Shown piece by piece: positions 25,060 to 34,706 of a DNA stretch of 64,000 bases. The translations under genes and the position numbers were made by a program. This DNA comes from Fasciola hepatica. Its lineage: Eukaryota; Platyhelminthes; Trematoda; Plagiorchiida; Fasciolidae. The notes under the pieces were generated by a model that was not told where the DNA came from, did not search any database, and saw nothing but the letters and a program-made list of their open reading frames with translations. How positions within the stretch are numbered: position 1 is the stretch's first letter; every line of letters begins with the position of its first letter. The DNA lies in the NCBI GenBank assembly GCA_948099385.1, contig CANUEZ040000193.1, positions 5,096,501-5,160,500 of the forward strand, given 5' to 3'.

Positions 25060-26155
25060 TTTGGCAAAATTCCCGCCTGTAAAATGTACGGTATTATCAA
25101 GCTAACTAAGGGGTCATATTAGCATATAGTCCATTACACGAAGTTCTAAATATTTTAGTCTGGTTCAACTTTATGGTTCCAATTGTCCAGATTGCCTCCC
25201 GACGGCTTGATCACAAGGAATTAAAAATTCAGCGTCATCAATACCATTTCCTTCTGAAAAAAATAGACGAATAAAACGCATTTAGTTGAGTAGATAAAAG
25301 GATGAGTTAACAATTTCAACATTTTCAGAGGTAAGTGGCGGTGGCATCTACTAAAATTTTTAAATTTCGGTATCGATTAAGAGATTCGGGGTATTCATTT
25401 GTATGATCATATGATTTGCTTTCGGATAGCCCACTAAATATTGCCCTTCATCATCCAAGTGCTACAGTGAGGACCAGAACCCACTGTGGTATATTTTCTC
25501 AATAACCCCAGGATTTCCTCGAACTTAATATTTTATGAAGCTAATTTAATAGAAAAAATGGTACTTGAAAATCAAAGCCAATTTGCTTCCTTCTGATGGC
25601 ACTTATCCTACTGTTTCTCGGCAGGAAAGCCTTTTCTCTCTGTAAGTTATTCCAAATTGCGATCTGTGGCGCAGAGCTTTCATCTGACACTTCGGAGGTC
25701 AGAGGTTCTAAATCCTCGAACGACAATATTTTTCGTGGCACGTGCAAATTCATTGTGACTCGGCTGTTGAACACATCTGACACACTGGGAACTTATGCGG
25801 TTCCGCACTTCAAGCTTGAGAGTCTGGTTTCCGATTATCTATAATAATGCAGTGGGCTTTTGTGGCCATGGGACCTTATATCGCTTAAACTGCATTCATG
25901 AACAAGCTCGTATTTTCATCAAAATGAGCCAAAATATTTCCTGATAAAATGAATACAATGACCTCCGTATTGAGACGGCGTCAGTTGGTCTGTAGGCTCT
26001 GCCAATGGAAGAACACGATACGGCTGTTGAGCATGGTAGTAATTGTCGTTACTGAATTGAGACTGGTATATCGATTTTGAGTTGGTTTTGCTCTACATGG
26101 TCGCAGATGATACGTGTGGACTTCCTAAAGAGAAAATCTGTGAACAGTGATTAGA
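25060..26155 (-). mobile_element. Penelope-like element remnant, copy A
   Basis: It matches 54720-55855 (copy C) along its length. On minus it encodes a damaged stretch of the Penelope-type reverse transcriptase: TRIICDHVEQNQLKIDIPVS, a stop, then GRAYRPTDAVSIRRSL and LMKIRAC, corresponding to the family's GxxYRQxDGVAMGSPL motif with the GSP core lost. It is truncated abruptly at 26155. A tRNA-arginine-like module is embedded at 25665-25724. Confidence 0.7.
25665..25724 (+). repeat. tRNA-Arg-like module in PLE copy A
   Basis: The string GTGGCGCAGAGC has an A-box pattern; CTGAC-ACTTCGGAG-GTCAG resembles the anticodon arm of arginine tRNA(TCG); AGGTTCTAAATCCTCG is a B box with one inserted base. 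A canonical cloverleaf cannot be drawn because of small indels. Confidence 0.6.
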
Positions 26156-27129
26156 TATCAAATGCCCATAACGCACAACGGACTTTTATTTGGGTACTCT
26201 CACTGTATCCTCTGACACAAAAGTCTGACACCGAAAGGTAGTGGGGAGCTAACCCAACACGAGAAACTGACCGAAGCACCCGTGAAGGAACTTCTTCTGG
26301 TCTGTCGCGTGAGGTCTGATGAATGCAAGTATTCTGTCTTGTCTCAACTGATGCTCCTATGGTTGTCGAGGTAACGTAGTGCAGCCTACTACTATAACAG
26401 ACAGGTGGTCCACGCATAGTAGGATGGACTAGTGAAAGCGGATTATATGGAAAAAGCTTGATAAGGTTCACGTGATCCTAAACTGTCCCACTTTGGAGGT
26501 CACCAGTGTGCAACTCATTGTCATCCCCAAACTAAAGAATTTCGGTTTACTAGCGATTCAGTGAAACACAATGAAAGTAAGGTGGGCTGAACAATATTTT
26601 GGTTTTCTTTGAAAGCTGGTGGTTTCAAATTACTGGGAGATAGCTGTGTGTATCCTAGTTTTCAGTCAATCTGATTCCGTTGCGGAAGCTGACAAATAGT
26701 ACATCGTTTGATTGGAAAGAATGCAAACTCGTACATAACAGTAAAAATCAGTCAGTTGAATGCAATATGAAATGAGTAATTGATACTGTTCTCACTGAAA
26801 AGAACTCCACACTTAATCCTACAGCGAGTTTCAACCACAGGAATGTTGAAGAAAGTTGGTGATTTTCCACATCATATAAGTTTCAACAAAGTTAGAAGAA
26901 AGCGCTTGTTCAAACATTATTATTCTTGAGAGAAATACAAACGAATATGGACTTATACATTTGGGACAGCTTGGTAATCCATTGAATATTAAATAGAAGT
27001 ACAAGCAATCAAAACATCAGGCCTACATTCTCGCATTTTGAAAGCGATTTAAACAGCGTAAGACGTGTTGTTGAATACTGAAGACCTCTGAAGATACTGT
27101 TGACAACAATAACCGGCAATGCATAATAT
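26156..27129. other. no recognised gene; sequence between PLE copies
   Basis: Positions 26151-26471 are open on minus (106 codons) and contain CAAATAAAAG near the end, so this could be part of another element inserted where copy A is cut. The rest is AT-rich with nothing recognisable. Confidence 0.3.
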
Positions 27130-27456
27130 GTGGTTCATGAAAAGACGCTGCACTACTTCAATGCAGATTATTTCATTGAACCAAAGCTGCGTGCTTCACA
27201 CGATATTGCATCATGGAAAACTCAACTACACATTGATGATCACCAAAGCTCTGTTATGATCTCCAGTCTAAATGATTATTCTCAAGTCAGACAAGATACA
27301 GAGAGAGATAATTCTTCCTGTAATATTCGAAATACACAAGGTGATATGATGTGTTTAAATAGCTCTCACCCGAAACCACGTAATCCTAATAGGCAAAAAT
27401 GCCCAGGCTGCGGAAAAGCACGATTATTTTATCCCAGAAATGATTTGTATAAATGA
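27130..27456 (+). CDS. hypothetical exon or ORF ending in a CxxC motif
   Basis: A plus-strand frame of about 108 codons has no ATG at its 5' end but a possible acceptor (ctgcactacttcaatgcag) at 27164. It is rich in Ser and Asn, and ends NRQKCPGCGKARLFYPRND before a TAA. A single CPGCGK pair could be half of a zinc ribbon or a decayed gag knuckle; the second pair is missing. It lies between two PLE copies and has no homologue in copy C, so it is not part of that repeat. I do not recognise the protein. Confidence 0.35.
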   Translation: MVHEKTLHYFNADYFIEPKLRASHDIASWKTQLHIDDHQSSVMISSLNDYSQVRQDTERDNSSCNIRNTQGDMMCLNSSHPKPRNPNRQKCPGCGKARLFYPRNDLYK

Positions 27457-27707
27457 TAAATTAAAGTTACTACCTGGCAGGTTAGGATTTTCTCAATCAA
27501 AACAGGCTTTAGCTGTACCCGTCCACGGCGATCCTTATTGGTTGACGATCCAAAGCGAGCGTAACTACGAAAATCAACTTGGATTTATCACGTGTGGTGC
27601 TCGCTGAATCATCACAGCTCTCGACATCCAATCCAACCATAACTCGGTCAAATATCTCAGCATACTAATTTGTGACAAGGTTACAGCCAATATTCATCCA
27701 CAAATTT

Positions 27708-28700
27708 TTTCTATCAGAAAGATACCCCAAACTGCGATTGGTGGCGCAGAGCTTTCATCTGAAACTTCGTAGGTCAGAGGTTCTAAATCCTCGAACGACA
27801 ATATTTTTCGTGGCACGTGCAAATTCATTGTGACTCGGCTGTTGAACACATCTGACACACTGGGAACTTATGCGGTTCCGCACTTCAAGCTTGAGAGTCT
27901 GGTTTCCGATTATCTATAATAATGCAGTGGGCTTTTGTGGCCATGGGACCTTATATCGCTTAAACTGCATTCATGAACAAGCTCGTATTTTCATCAAAAT
28001 GAGCCAAAATATTTCCTGATAAAATGAATACAATGACCTCCGTATTGAGACTGCGTCAGTTGGTCTGTAGGCTCTGTCAATGGATGAACACGATACGGCT
28101 GTTGAGCATGGTAGTAATTGTCGTTCCTGAAATGAGACTGGTATATCGAATTTGAGTTGGTTTTGCTCTACATGGTCGCAGATGATACGTGTGACCTCTC
28201 TAAAAGGAAGTTCATGAACAGAAACACCCATTTCGTCAATTCGTGCTGCGATGAATTTATCATCTATAGTATTTGTCTAAGTGAAACTTCTGGTTTGTTT
28301 AGATTTGGTGGACCATGCAGTTGTGGATTTTGAGTGTTTTTCGGCTTCAGATGTTGTGCTATGGTCTCACTGTCTGCTTCTGCAGATACCTCTTGTTCTG
28401 GTCCATCAGGTTCATCGCAGTTATGTTGGCGCATACGCGTGCTGGGTTAGTCAAGAACAGTCTCCGTTTTCTCATATTCACTCCAATGAGTCACCACTGG
28501 TCCGGAATCATTGTTTGGGCGTGAAACTATCAAGCCAGTTTGCGAATATAGATTTCCATTAATAAAAATTCACTCAGGTGTGATTACTGACTGGTTTCTG
28601 GACGATGTTACTGGTTACTTTGGTTCCAGGTAAACCAGCTCCGCTTGGAACCAAGTCTGCGCATCATTTAAAGTGGGTAAGAATATTTTTAGTTATTTGA
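27708..28700 (-). mobile_element. Penelope-like element remnant, copy B (RT part)
   Basis: It matches copy C from 55330 to 56465 with a deletion of about 150 bases. The minus frame over 27971-28231 is open and reads CDHVEQNQLKFDIPVSFQER then RAYRPTDAVSIRRSL, the Penelope RT motif region; upstream on minus the PKIHKP-type segment is present but frameshifted. Its 5' side resumes at 29999-30480 after an interruption by a plus-strand PLE. Confidence 0.7.
27740..27799 (+). repeat. tRNA-Arg-like module in PLE copy B
   Basis: This is the same module as at 25665, with a few substitutions (GAAACTTCGTAGGTC in the anticodon arm). Confidence 0.6.
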
Positions 28701-28903
28701 ATAGATATACAATTTGTGTCAGTGTCTCAATGTTGTTTTTTTTTCTTCGGTGGTATACAGAAACCTAGATCTCAAGAGACAGCTCGGAACAGATGTTCAT
28801 TCAGTGCAACCGATGAAAGATTCTCCACAACAGTTACCAATGGTTATGGAAAATTGAATTCGGCCAACTTGTGAAGGCGAGCAAAATCCTGGAGAGCGCA
28901 TAG

Positions 28904-29870
28904 CTTTACAAAAGATACGTTGATGATATGTCTATCATTAGGAGAGTATAGAATGGACGACGGGGATTATGGATGTACCTAATCTTCTGCATCCAAATAT
29001 ACGAACTACGATGGGCGCAGATGTGGACAATACACTTCTCTTCCCCGAGATTATAAGGACTATGAGGAATGACGGTACAATCGGGAAATCTGATTTCATA
29101 GAAAAGAAATTTGGACAAGCCTCCAGTTGCAAACTAACAGTTTTGTGCTAGTGAAATATATTCGTAGCCTGGTGCAAACACCATTTCGGAGAGTGGGAGG
29201 AATTCGCACGGAAAGATGATTGCTATCGAACTACGACAGCTCAAAGAAGCGTCGACCGAAAACGCTCCTCCCCATGCGTTTATCAAAAGGCACAGCAGGC
29301 CTACAGTTACCTGATAAACCACTTGTTCAGTAGAGAAATCACTAGTAATCCCCTGCATCCCATTCAAATCTGATGATGTCAATGCCTGCTCAAACGGCGA
29401 CTTGCTCCAGCGATTCCTAGAACATAATATGCAACTGACCTATTATTTGTTCATCGAATAATTGGGATCCCCAAAGCCCTCGGTGAAAATAACGTCTACC
29501 TCTGTACACCAAATCTAATTTGATTTAAGAATTTGCCGAAAAACACACGTGGGTGGAACAGAACGACTGTTGTCTAACCGAGAACTGGAACACATTCCAA
29601 ATTGGGCACAACGTCTTGTGATGCACTCAAAGTCAGATCAAACGTATATTCAAAATGTTCGAAATCAAAAGTTCTGGTCGTCTGCCGTCGCTGGTCATCT
29701 TCAGATGACGCAACATCCAGCTGACCGAAACACTGCGATTCGGGTCATTTAAATGATAAGGAATGAATGGCCATTGAGGTTTGCCGAAGCCGCAGCCGTA
29801 CATCGATGAAAACCCATATTGTGTCAGCAGAAAAAGCTGTTTGGTAATGTTTCTTTACCATGGTGACAAT
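28904..29870 (+). mobile_element. Penelope-like element, RT and GIY-YIG regions, decayed
   Basis: In order on the plus strand: LYKRYVDDMSIIRRV (28904-28948), the RT catalytic YVDD; then, after a frame change, LLHPNIRTTMGADVDNTLLF followed by RNDGTIGKSDF, the segment that follows YVDD in Penelope-type RTs; then LVQTPFRRVGGIRTER in the linker; then GGTERLLSNRELEHIPNWAQ and SAVAGHLQMTQHPADRN (29549-29752), which fit the second half of the GIY-YIG endonuclease (GRTxRRLxxRxxEHxP then SxxAxHLxxTxH); then LRFAEAAAVHR and LCQQKKL at the C-terminal end. Several frameshifts and stops make it inactive. It splits copy B from its 5' part. Confidence 0.82.
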
Positions 29871-29998
29871 TATAATTCTCCTTATATTTGTCGCACAATA
29901 GTGTTGAACAATAGATTATTTGACTTTTTTCGTTCCGCAGTATATGCAACGTTGAGATGCAGCGAGATCGTCGAGGATGTAAATCGTGCCGTTCGAAT

Positions 29999-30480
29999 CA
30001 TATCCAGAGATCTTTGAGACCAGGGTATAGGACCCTTTCGTCTGATCTTGTGCAAACGGAACTTCCATTCGATCCATTGAGCATAGTCCGTAGAAATTAT
30101 AGTTTTGTAGCGAGATCAAGCTTTGTTCATTTGTCACATGCTCTCACTTATCCGAAAGCTTGTTGCCTAGTCCGATATCCAATTGACCGTTGCAGGTGAA
30201 CCTTCATGAAATCGGTCGCCATCTAACTCCAATTTTCCTTATGACCTTCCAACTCCACATACGACTGGACTAATTAGATTTGAATCTCCCCTATGCAGTG
30301 GAGGAAATATGAAGACTGACGTCAACCGAATTCCTCATCTTGTCATTTTCGGGCCCAATCTGCATCGTTTAGAAGTAATATTTTCATCCGAAGCGTATTT
30401 TTGGGGCAAATATGCTCTCTAATCGAGATACAATGCCATACTTATCACAGAATTGCCTCATCAGTATAATTCAAAACCTC
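29999..30480 (-). mobile_element. PLE copy B, 5' part
   Basis: It matches 57487-57940 in copy C (shared strings gatcaagctttgttcatttg and gatatccaattgaccgttgca with few changes). On the minus strand it lies upstream of the RT part of copy B. No protein motif is recognisable. Confidence 0.65.
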
Positions 30481-30626
30481 AAGGAATTCTGTGTTAGATC
30501 AACAACGAGGTTTTCGTTTTTCCTCTTTGCGTGTTTCCATCCTGTCCTCCTCCGTAATTCCGTCTTTTAATAAAGTAGGAATTTTGTTTGATTTTGAGGT
30601 ATCTATGGCTATACGTCATGTATTTT

Positions 30627-30794
30627 CTAAAGCATCGTCACCAAATATGTGACTTGCGCCTCTATTTCAATGAAAACCTTTTCGGCTCCACTTGAAGTGA
30701 CAGCGCCTAACCTTCTAGTTAAAACGGTGTAGTTACCTTTATCGTGGTATGGTGCTGTGGTATCATTCAGATACCTTATGTAGCGGTGGACCAT
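30627..30794 (-). CDS. possible immunoglobulin-like domain exon
   Basis: A minus-strand frame of 56 codons starts with ATG after an AG and ends with TAG. The peptide includes RYLNDTTAPYHDKGNYTVLT then RRLGAVTSSGAEKVF. DKGNYTVL..RLGAVTSS fits the D-x-G-x-Y-T-V...G-x-x-x-SS core of I-set Ig domains of titin/twitchin type that lack the second cysteine. There is no neighbouring exon to support it, and the donor is uncertain (TTTG|gtgacg is one option). Confidence 0.28.
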   Translation of the reverse strand: MVHRYIRYLNDTTAPYHDKGNYTVLTRRLGAVTSSGAEKVFIEIEAQVTYLVTML

Positions 30795-30799
30795 CTACT

Positions 30800-32900
30800 A
30801 TTCATCACCACTCACTAAATAATAGTAGATTTTTCTAGATTCCTCCAATATCAACGAGTCAAGTCCCCTTTTTGCCGATGTTCCTGTTCTCATCACTCAC
30901 TGCTCATCAGCCAATGCAGTAGTAACTAACAATGCAGTCAGTACGAGGAATATTACCGTTTGACCACGGCCTGTCTTCTGTTGACACTCATATGTGCTCT
31001 GGCACCTTAGATTTACCATGGACAGTAACATGCAAGCTTAGTTTAATCGACTATCCTTAGAATATCCCACCTATGGGTAAGTTGTGGTCAATCCACACAT
31101 AATCCTAAACATTCACACCGATGCGCAACTAGCTCTCATTGTCGCGTCAGCCTGATGCTAGTTTTAGTCATGCATTCTGGTAAAACTGGCTTACGAAAAT
31201 ATTCATATCAATTCAGCCTAATTCTTGACTTCAATTCGTTCATTGTCCTTTTTCTATGGTTCTTTTTATATAAGGATCAGTGATCTTTAACGTTTTCATT
31301 ATGTAACTGAAAATGCACGTTTGCAGATGAATAACATGCAAAACGTCAAGCATATAAACGAGTACGAGCAGACCTCAAGGAGTAGAAAAACATTGTCTAA
31401 ATGAACGAAATTTTAGTTCAGACATTTGAGAGAAGACACAAGTCAGCTCAACAATAATAATGAGTTTCATACAAGGCTTATTTTCCCCATATACAGAGCA
31501 TGAAATGGTAGAGCATTCATGCAAGTTGCCGGGCCGTTCTTTTTCTTTGAATGCGGTCGTGTATGGGGGATTGTGCCCATATATTTGGTTTTCTCTGCTG
31601 TTCGCCTTCTTATTGCTGTAAACCCCTACTTATTGTTTGCCACCAATATAGGCGGCGACCATAAATATTAAGAAGTAATACAACATTTCCTGCAAAATTA
31701 ATTACAGACTGTCGAAATGAGCTAGATTGCAGTGGTTTGGTGAAGATGCACTCATGATACAATTTTCCGTAGATGGAAATTTTCATTATTTTGAATGTGA
31801 ATATTCAATTGTTTTAAGATTTATTTAAGAATTAATGTGACCCTGGATGGTGACACGAAGAAACTATCGTCTTCTACGAGATATGAGAAATACAGCCAGC
31901 ACTCTGAAGCAGATGTAAATTTACTGGCATCTGAATTTTTCTAACTTCGCTTATATTCGTCAGAGATACACTTCCCCAAATCGAATGATTCCTCTTGAAT
32001 ATTGAAACCTTATTAATCACCTTGATAAAACCCAGAAAAATGTCGTGAATGTTAGTTCAAATGCCAGTTTTGGAGAATGTGATCCCATAGGCCGCGAATG
32101 ACTGAACAATAAACAAAGCAATTCAAGTGGTCAAAATAGAGCAAGGTAATTCTATCGTATTCCTACTTCCAGCCATATTTATTTAAAACAAGTGTTTGAT
32201 TCCTACAAAAAAGGAGAGTTTCCGCTTGAGATCAGGTGAAAATCTGCGCAGACGGACACAGTCAAGAAACCTCACATGTAGGTTTGATCATGGCTCATAT
32301 GACAATGTCTGATTCGATGACTGCGTGAGTTTCAATGAACTTTTGTTATATCACGCGTAACACACTTGATAAAGAAAGTCTCAATTCACTAAGACTCGAT
32401 AAAATATCTATTTGGCACCGGTATGCCACACACAGTGGAAGCACACGGCCTATTGGACCCACAACACAATCAAAAGACACGGTGCACAATGAATACAATG
32501 TAAGAAAACAGGGCACAAGGCCAAGTAAACTCAACACAGAACATAAATCGTAGAGAACCCCGATGTTCCCCGGCTGACTACTACGCCCGATCGATTGAGG
32601 CATTATGTGGTTCGCCAATTTAGTTTTCATGATCACGGTTGCTGACTTCTTTTACACTAAAAATCATGAAAATACACAAATACAAACGCAGTCGAAGTAT
32701 CGCACGCTCTCCTCACTCGGAAGATGAGCACCAACTTGTCACTCTCACTAACATTCGCGGAGAGAAGCATAATATCGACCCGTGAATTTCAGTTGATGTG
32801 GATGAAGCTTCGACCTACTTTTTGTAATCACTGCTTTTGTGTAGTTCACCGTTTACCCAACAGTTGCGATTCATCGTTCTTTCATATCTCACCTTCATAC
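30800..32900. other. no recognised gene
   Basis: Both strands were read. Frames at 32335-32553 (+) and 32346-32636 (-) overlap each other and have low-complexity composition typical of a retroelement terminal region. Nothing else stands out. Confidence 0.35.
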
Positions 32901-32901
32901 A

Positions 32902-33850
32902 TTGACCTTCTTTCGTGACCGATCCCAACTGACCCGTCACCATCTTATGAGATTTCAATATTCACAAGCGAGCTTGGTTCATTCACTTACCGGACACTTC
33001 GGTTCCGGGGCGCGAAGCCGAACACTTCTCCAAGGTCAACAACATATGCCAACTTGTTTAATTCCTCACACGTATTCCCAATAGAGCTTGCAATCATGCC
33101 CATACCCTTGAACTTATTCTCACTTCTGTTCATTCCCAGTTCTTAGGCACATTTGCCCTTGCTTCAGCTGACTCATCTGATCACTATATTATTTCCTATT
33201 CCATCAGTTATACTCATTTCCATACTCCACTTATTTTGAGATAAATATTTTGGAGCTGAAATTCAACCGACTGGGATAAATGATGTGATGTCCAAGCCTG
33301 CTATTCTTTGAAATAATGCTGCTCTACTTCAGACATTTACTCCCCCGTTTCTTACTTCACCGACATTGTTCTTCATGTTATGCAAACTTGTTATTACTCA
33401 CTTGTTTAAACCTGGAAACACATAGAAATGTTTCATATGTCAAAAGCGATGATCTTTCTGACCTTAATAACTATCGTCCTATTCCCACCACACCCTCGAT
33501 TCAACGGTGTTGCCTCTCACAGATTCTACCTCTCTTTTCGGCTTATCTATATATCTTCTATCTTGATTTGCTTGCCTATCTCAGTTCGCTTTTCGAGCTG
33601 CGTGCAAAATACGTTTTCTGTTTCACGCCATAAGCTTTTTCACACTAGCTCATCTTCTGATATACAAAACTGAAACCAGCCCCAAACTTAACTACTGCAG
33701 TCATGTGTGGAAGGGGTCTCGTCGGCCTCTCTCCGTCCGGTTGATCTACAACCCGTCTTCAAACTCTAACATGTTTCACTAGCCCATTGACAGGCTGTTG
33801 CTGCGTTGTCTTTCGTCTGTTGGTACTACTTAAGATCTTGTTCGTTCGAG
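32902..33850 (+). mobile_element. CR1-like LINE remnant with internal deletions
   Basis: Plus-strand frames give, in order: VNNICQLV and RACNHAHTLELILTSVHSQF then ADSSDHYIISY (33035-33215), the end of the endonuclease domain with its SSDH catalytic motif; DLSDLNNYRPIPTTPSIQR (33440-33500), the first RT block; and LNYCSHVWKGSRRPLS (33690-33740), the post-RT block. Expected spacings are much longer, so parts of RT are deleted, and stops interrupt the frames. Confidence 0.78.
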
Positions 33851-34059
33851 CTTGTTCTGGCAGCTTTTCTTCCCAAAAGTCCTTCCGACCATCACGTACC
33901 CACGAAGCTTCTCATCCGAATACAAGAAACAAACTTCGATGATGCAGGCCCACGTGCTTGTGAGATTGAGAAGTCAGTGACGACGGGACACCACGCGTTC
34001 ATTATTGACGACCATCACAAGTCAAACTGAGGTGTAAATTGTACGGCGTATATGGTTTT

Positions 34060-34480
34060 TACAGGCGATTTTGCAAAATGAATGTATGAACCAATCAGCG
34101 AAATCATGTGAACTGAAGATAAACGAACAGCTGGGGATTATCATGGATTATTATGGAAAGCTGGTTTTCGTGTTGAATTCATTTTCTTCTAGTTCAATCG
34201 TGAACTTAGACTCAGGTGCGACTCACTGAATGACTGTAGAAACGGATGTACACTACATTCTCCCTTTAGTAAGCATAAAATCTCATCAACGTATCTTTAA
34301 TACAGCAAATAACAGCTGACGGCTGGATTCAACGAGATCTTTTATACTTTTGCCATGAATATATCGGCGAACAAAGAACCGAGTAAAGATGCGCATGTGA
34401 TGTCCTCTTTCCGTCTGTAAACGTTGTCATCAAATTAGAACTGATTGGAGAGCAGAAAATCAGAAGTTCTTAACATTTTC
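34060..34480 (-). mobile_element. Penelope-like RT remnant
   Basis: Minus-strand translation gives RYVDEILCLLKGECSVHPFL (34235-34293) with YVDE in place of YVDD, then FTIELEENEFNTKTSFP, the conserved segment that follows in this family. Frame changes and a missing catalytic aspartate show it is dead. A good GTGAGT on minus near 34208 is probably chance. Confidence 0.72.
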
Positions 34481-34539
34481 CCTCAGGTATTCTTTTGCTG
34501 ATTTTTTTTCTGTTGATTTGCAATTGTCTGTTACTTTAG

Positions 34540-34706
34540 ATACAGACACGTTTGTGATCAATGACGAAACATCTAGAGAAATCATTTTATGCGAATTCAC
34601 GATTCATATTGAATTACAATTGAGTAGCAGGAGATTCGATCTGCGTAATATGATTCATCATACAGCTTCAACGCTGAGCTCAGCATTGAAAAATGTGCTA
34701 GTGTAG
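34540..34706 (+). CDS. terminal exon of an unrecognised gene
   Basis: A long pyrimidine tract and acceptor (gcaattgtctgttactttag) end at 34539. The exon opens with two bases and then runs 55 codons to TAG: TDTFVINDETSREIILCEFT, then IHIELQLSSRRFDLRNMIHH, then TASTLSSALKNVLV. AATAAA follows at 34852-34857, about 150 bases after the stop. Charge pattern and length look like a real C-terminus, but I do not recognise the protein, and no upstream exon ending after one codon base was found. Confidence 0.45.

Noticed and set aside
29311..29416. Minus-strand open segment with good acceptor and CAG|gtaact donor
   Set aside because: The plus strand of the same interval is the linker between the RT and GIY-YIG parts of a PLE, so the minus exon is most likely chance.
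32980..33030. Perfect minus-strand donor (GTGTCCG|gtaagt)
   Set aside because: The plus strand here is CR1-like endonuclease sequence and no minus exon reads into it.
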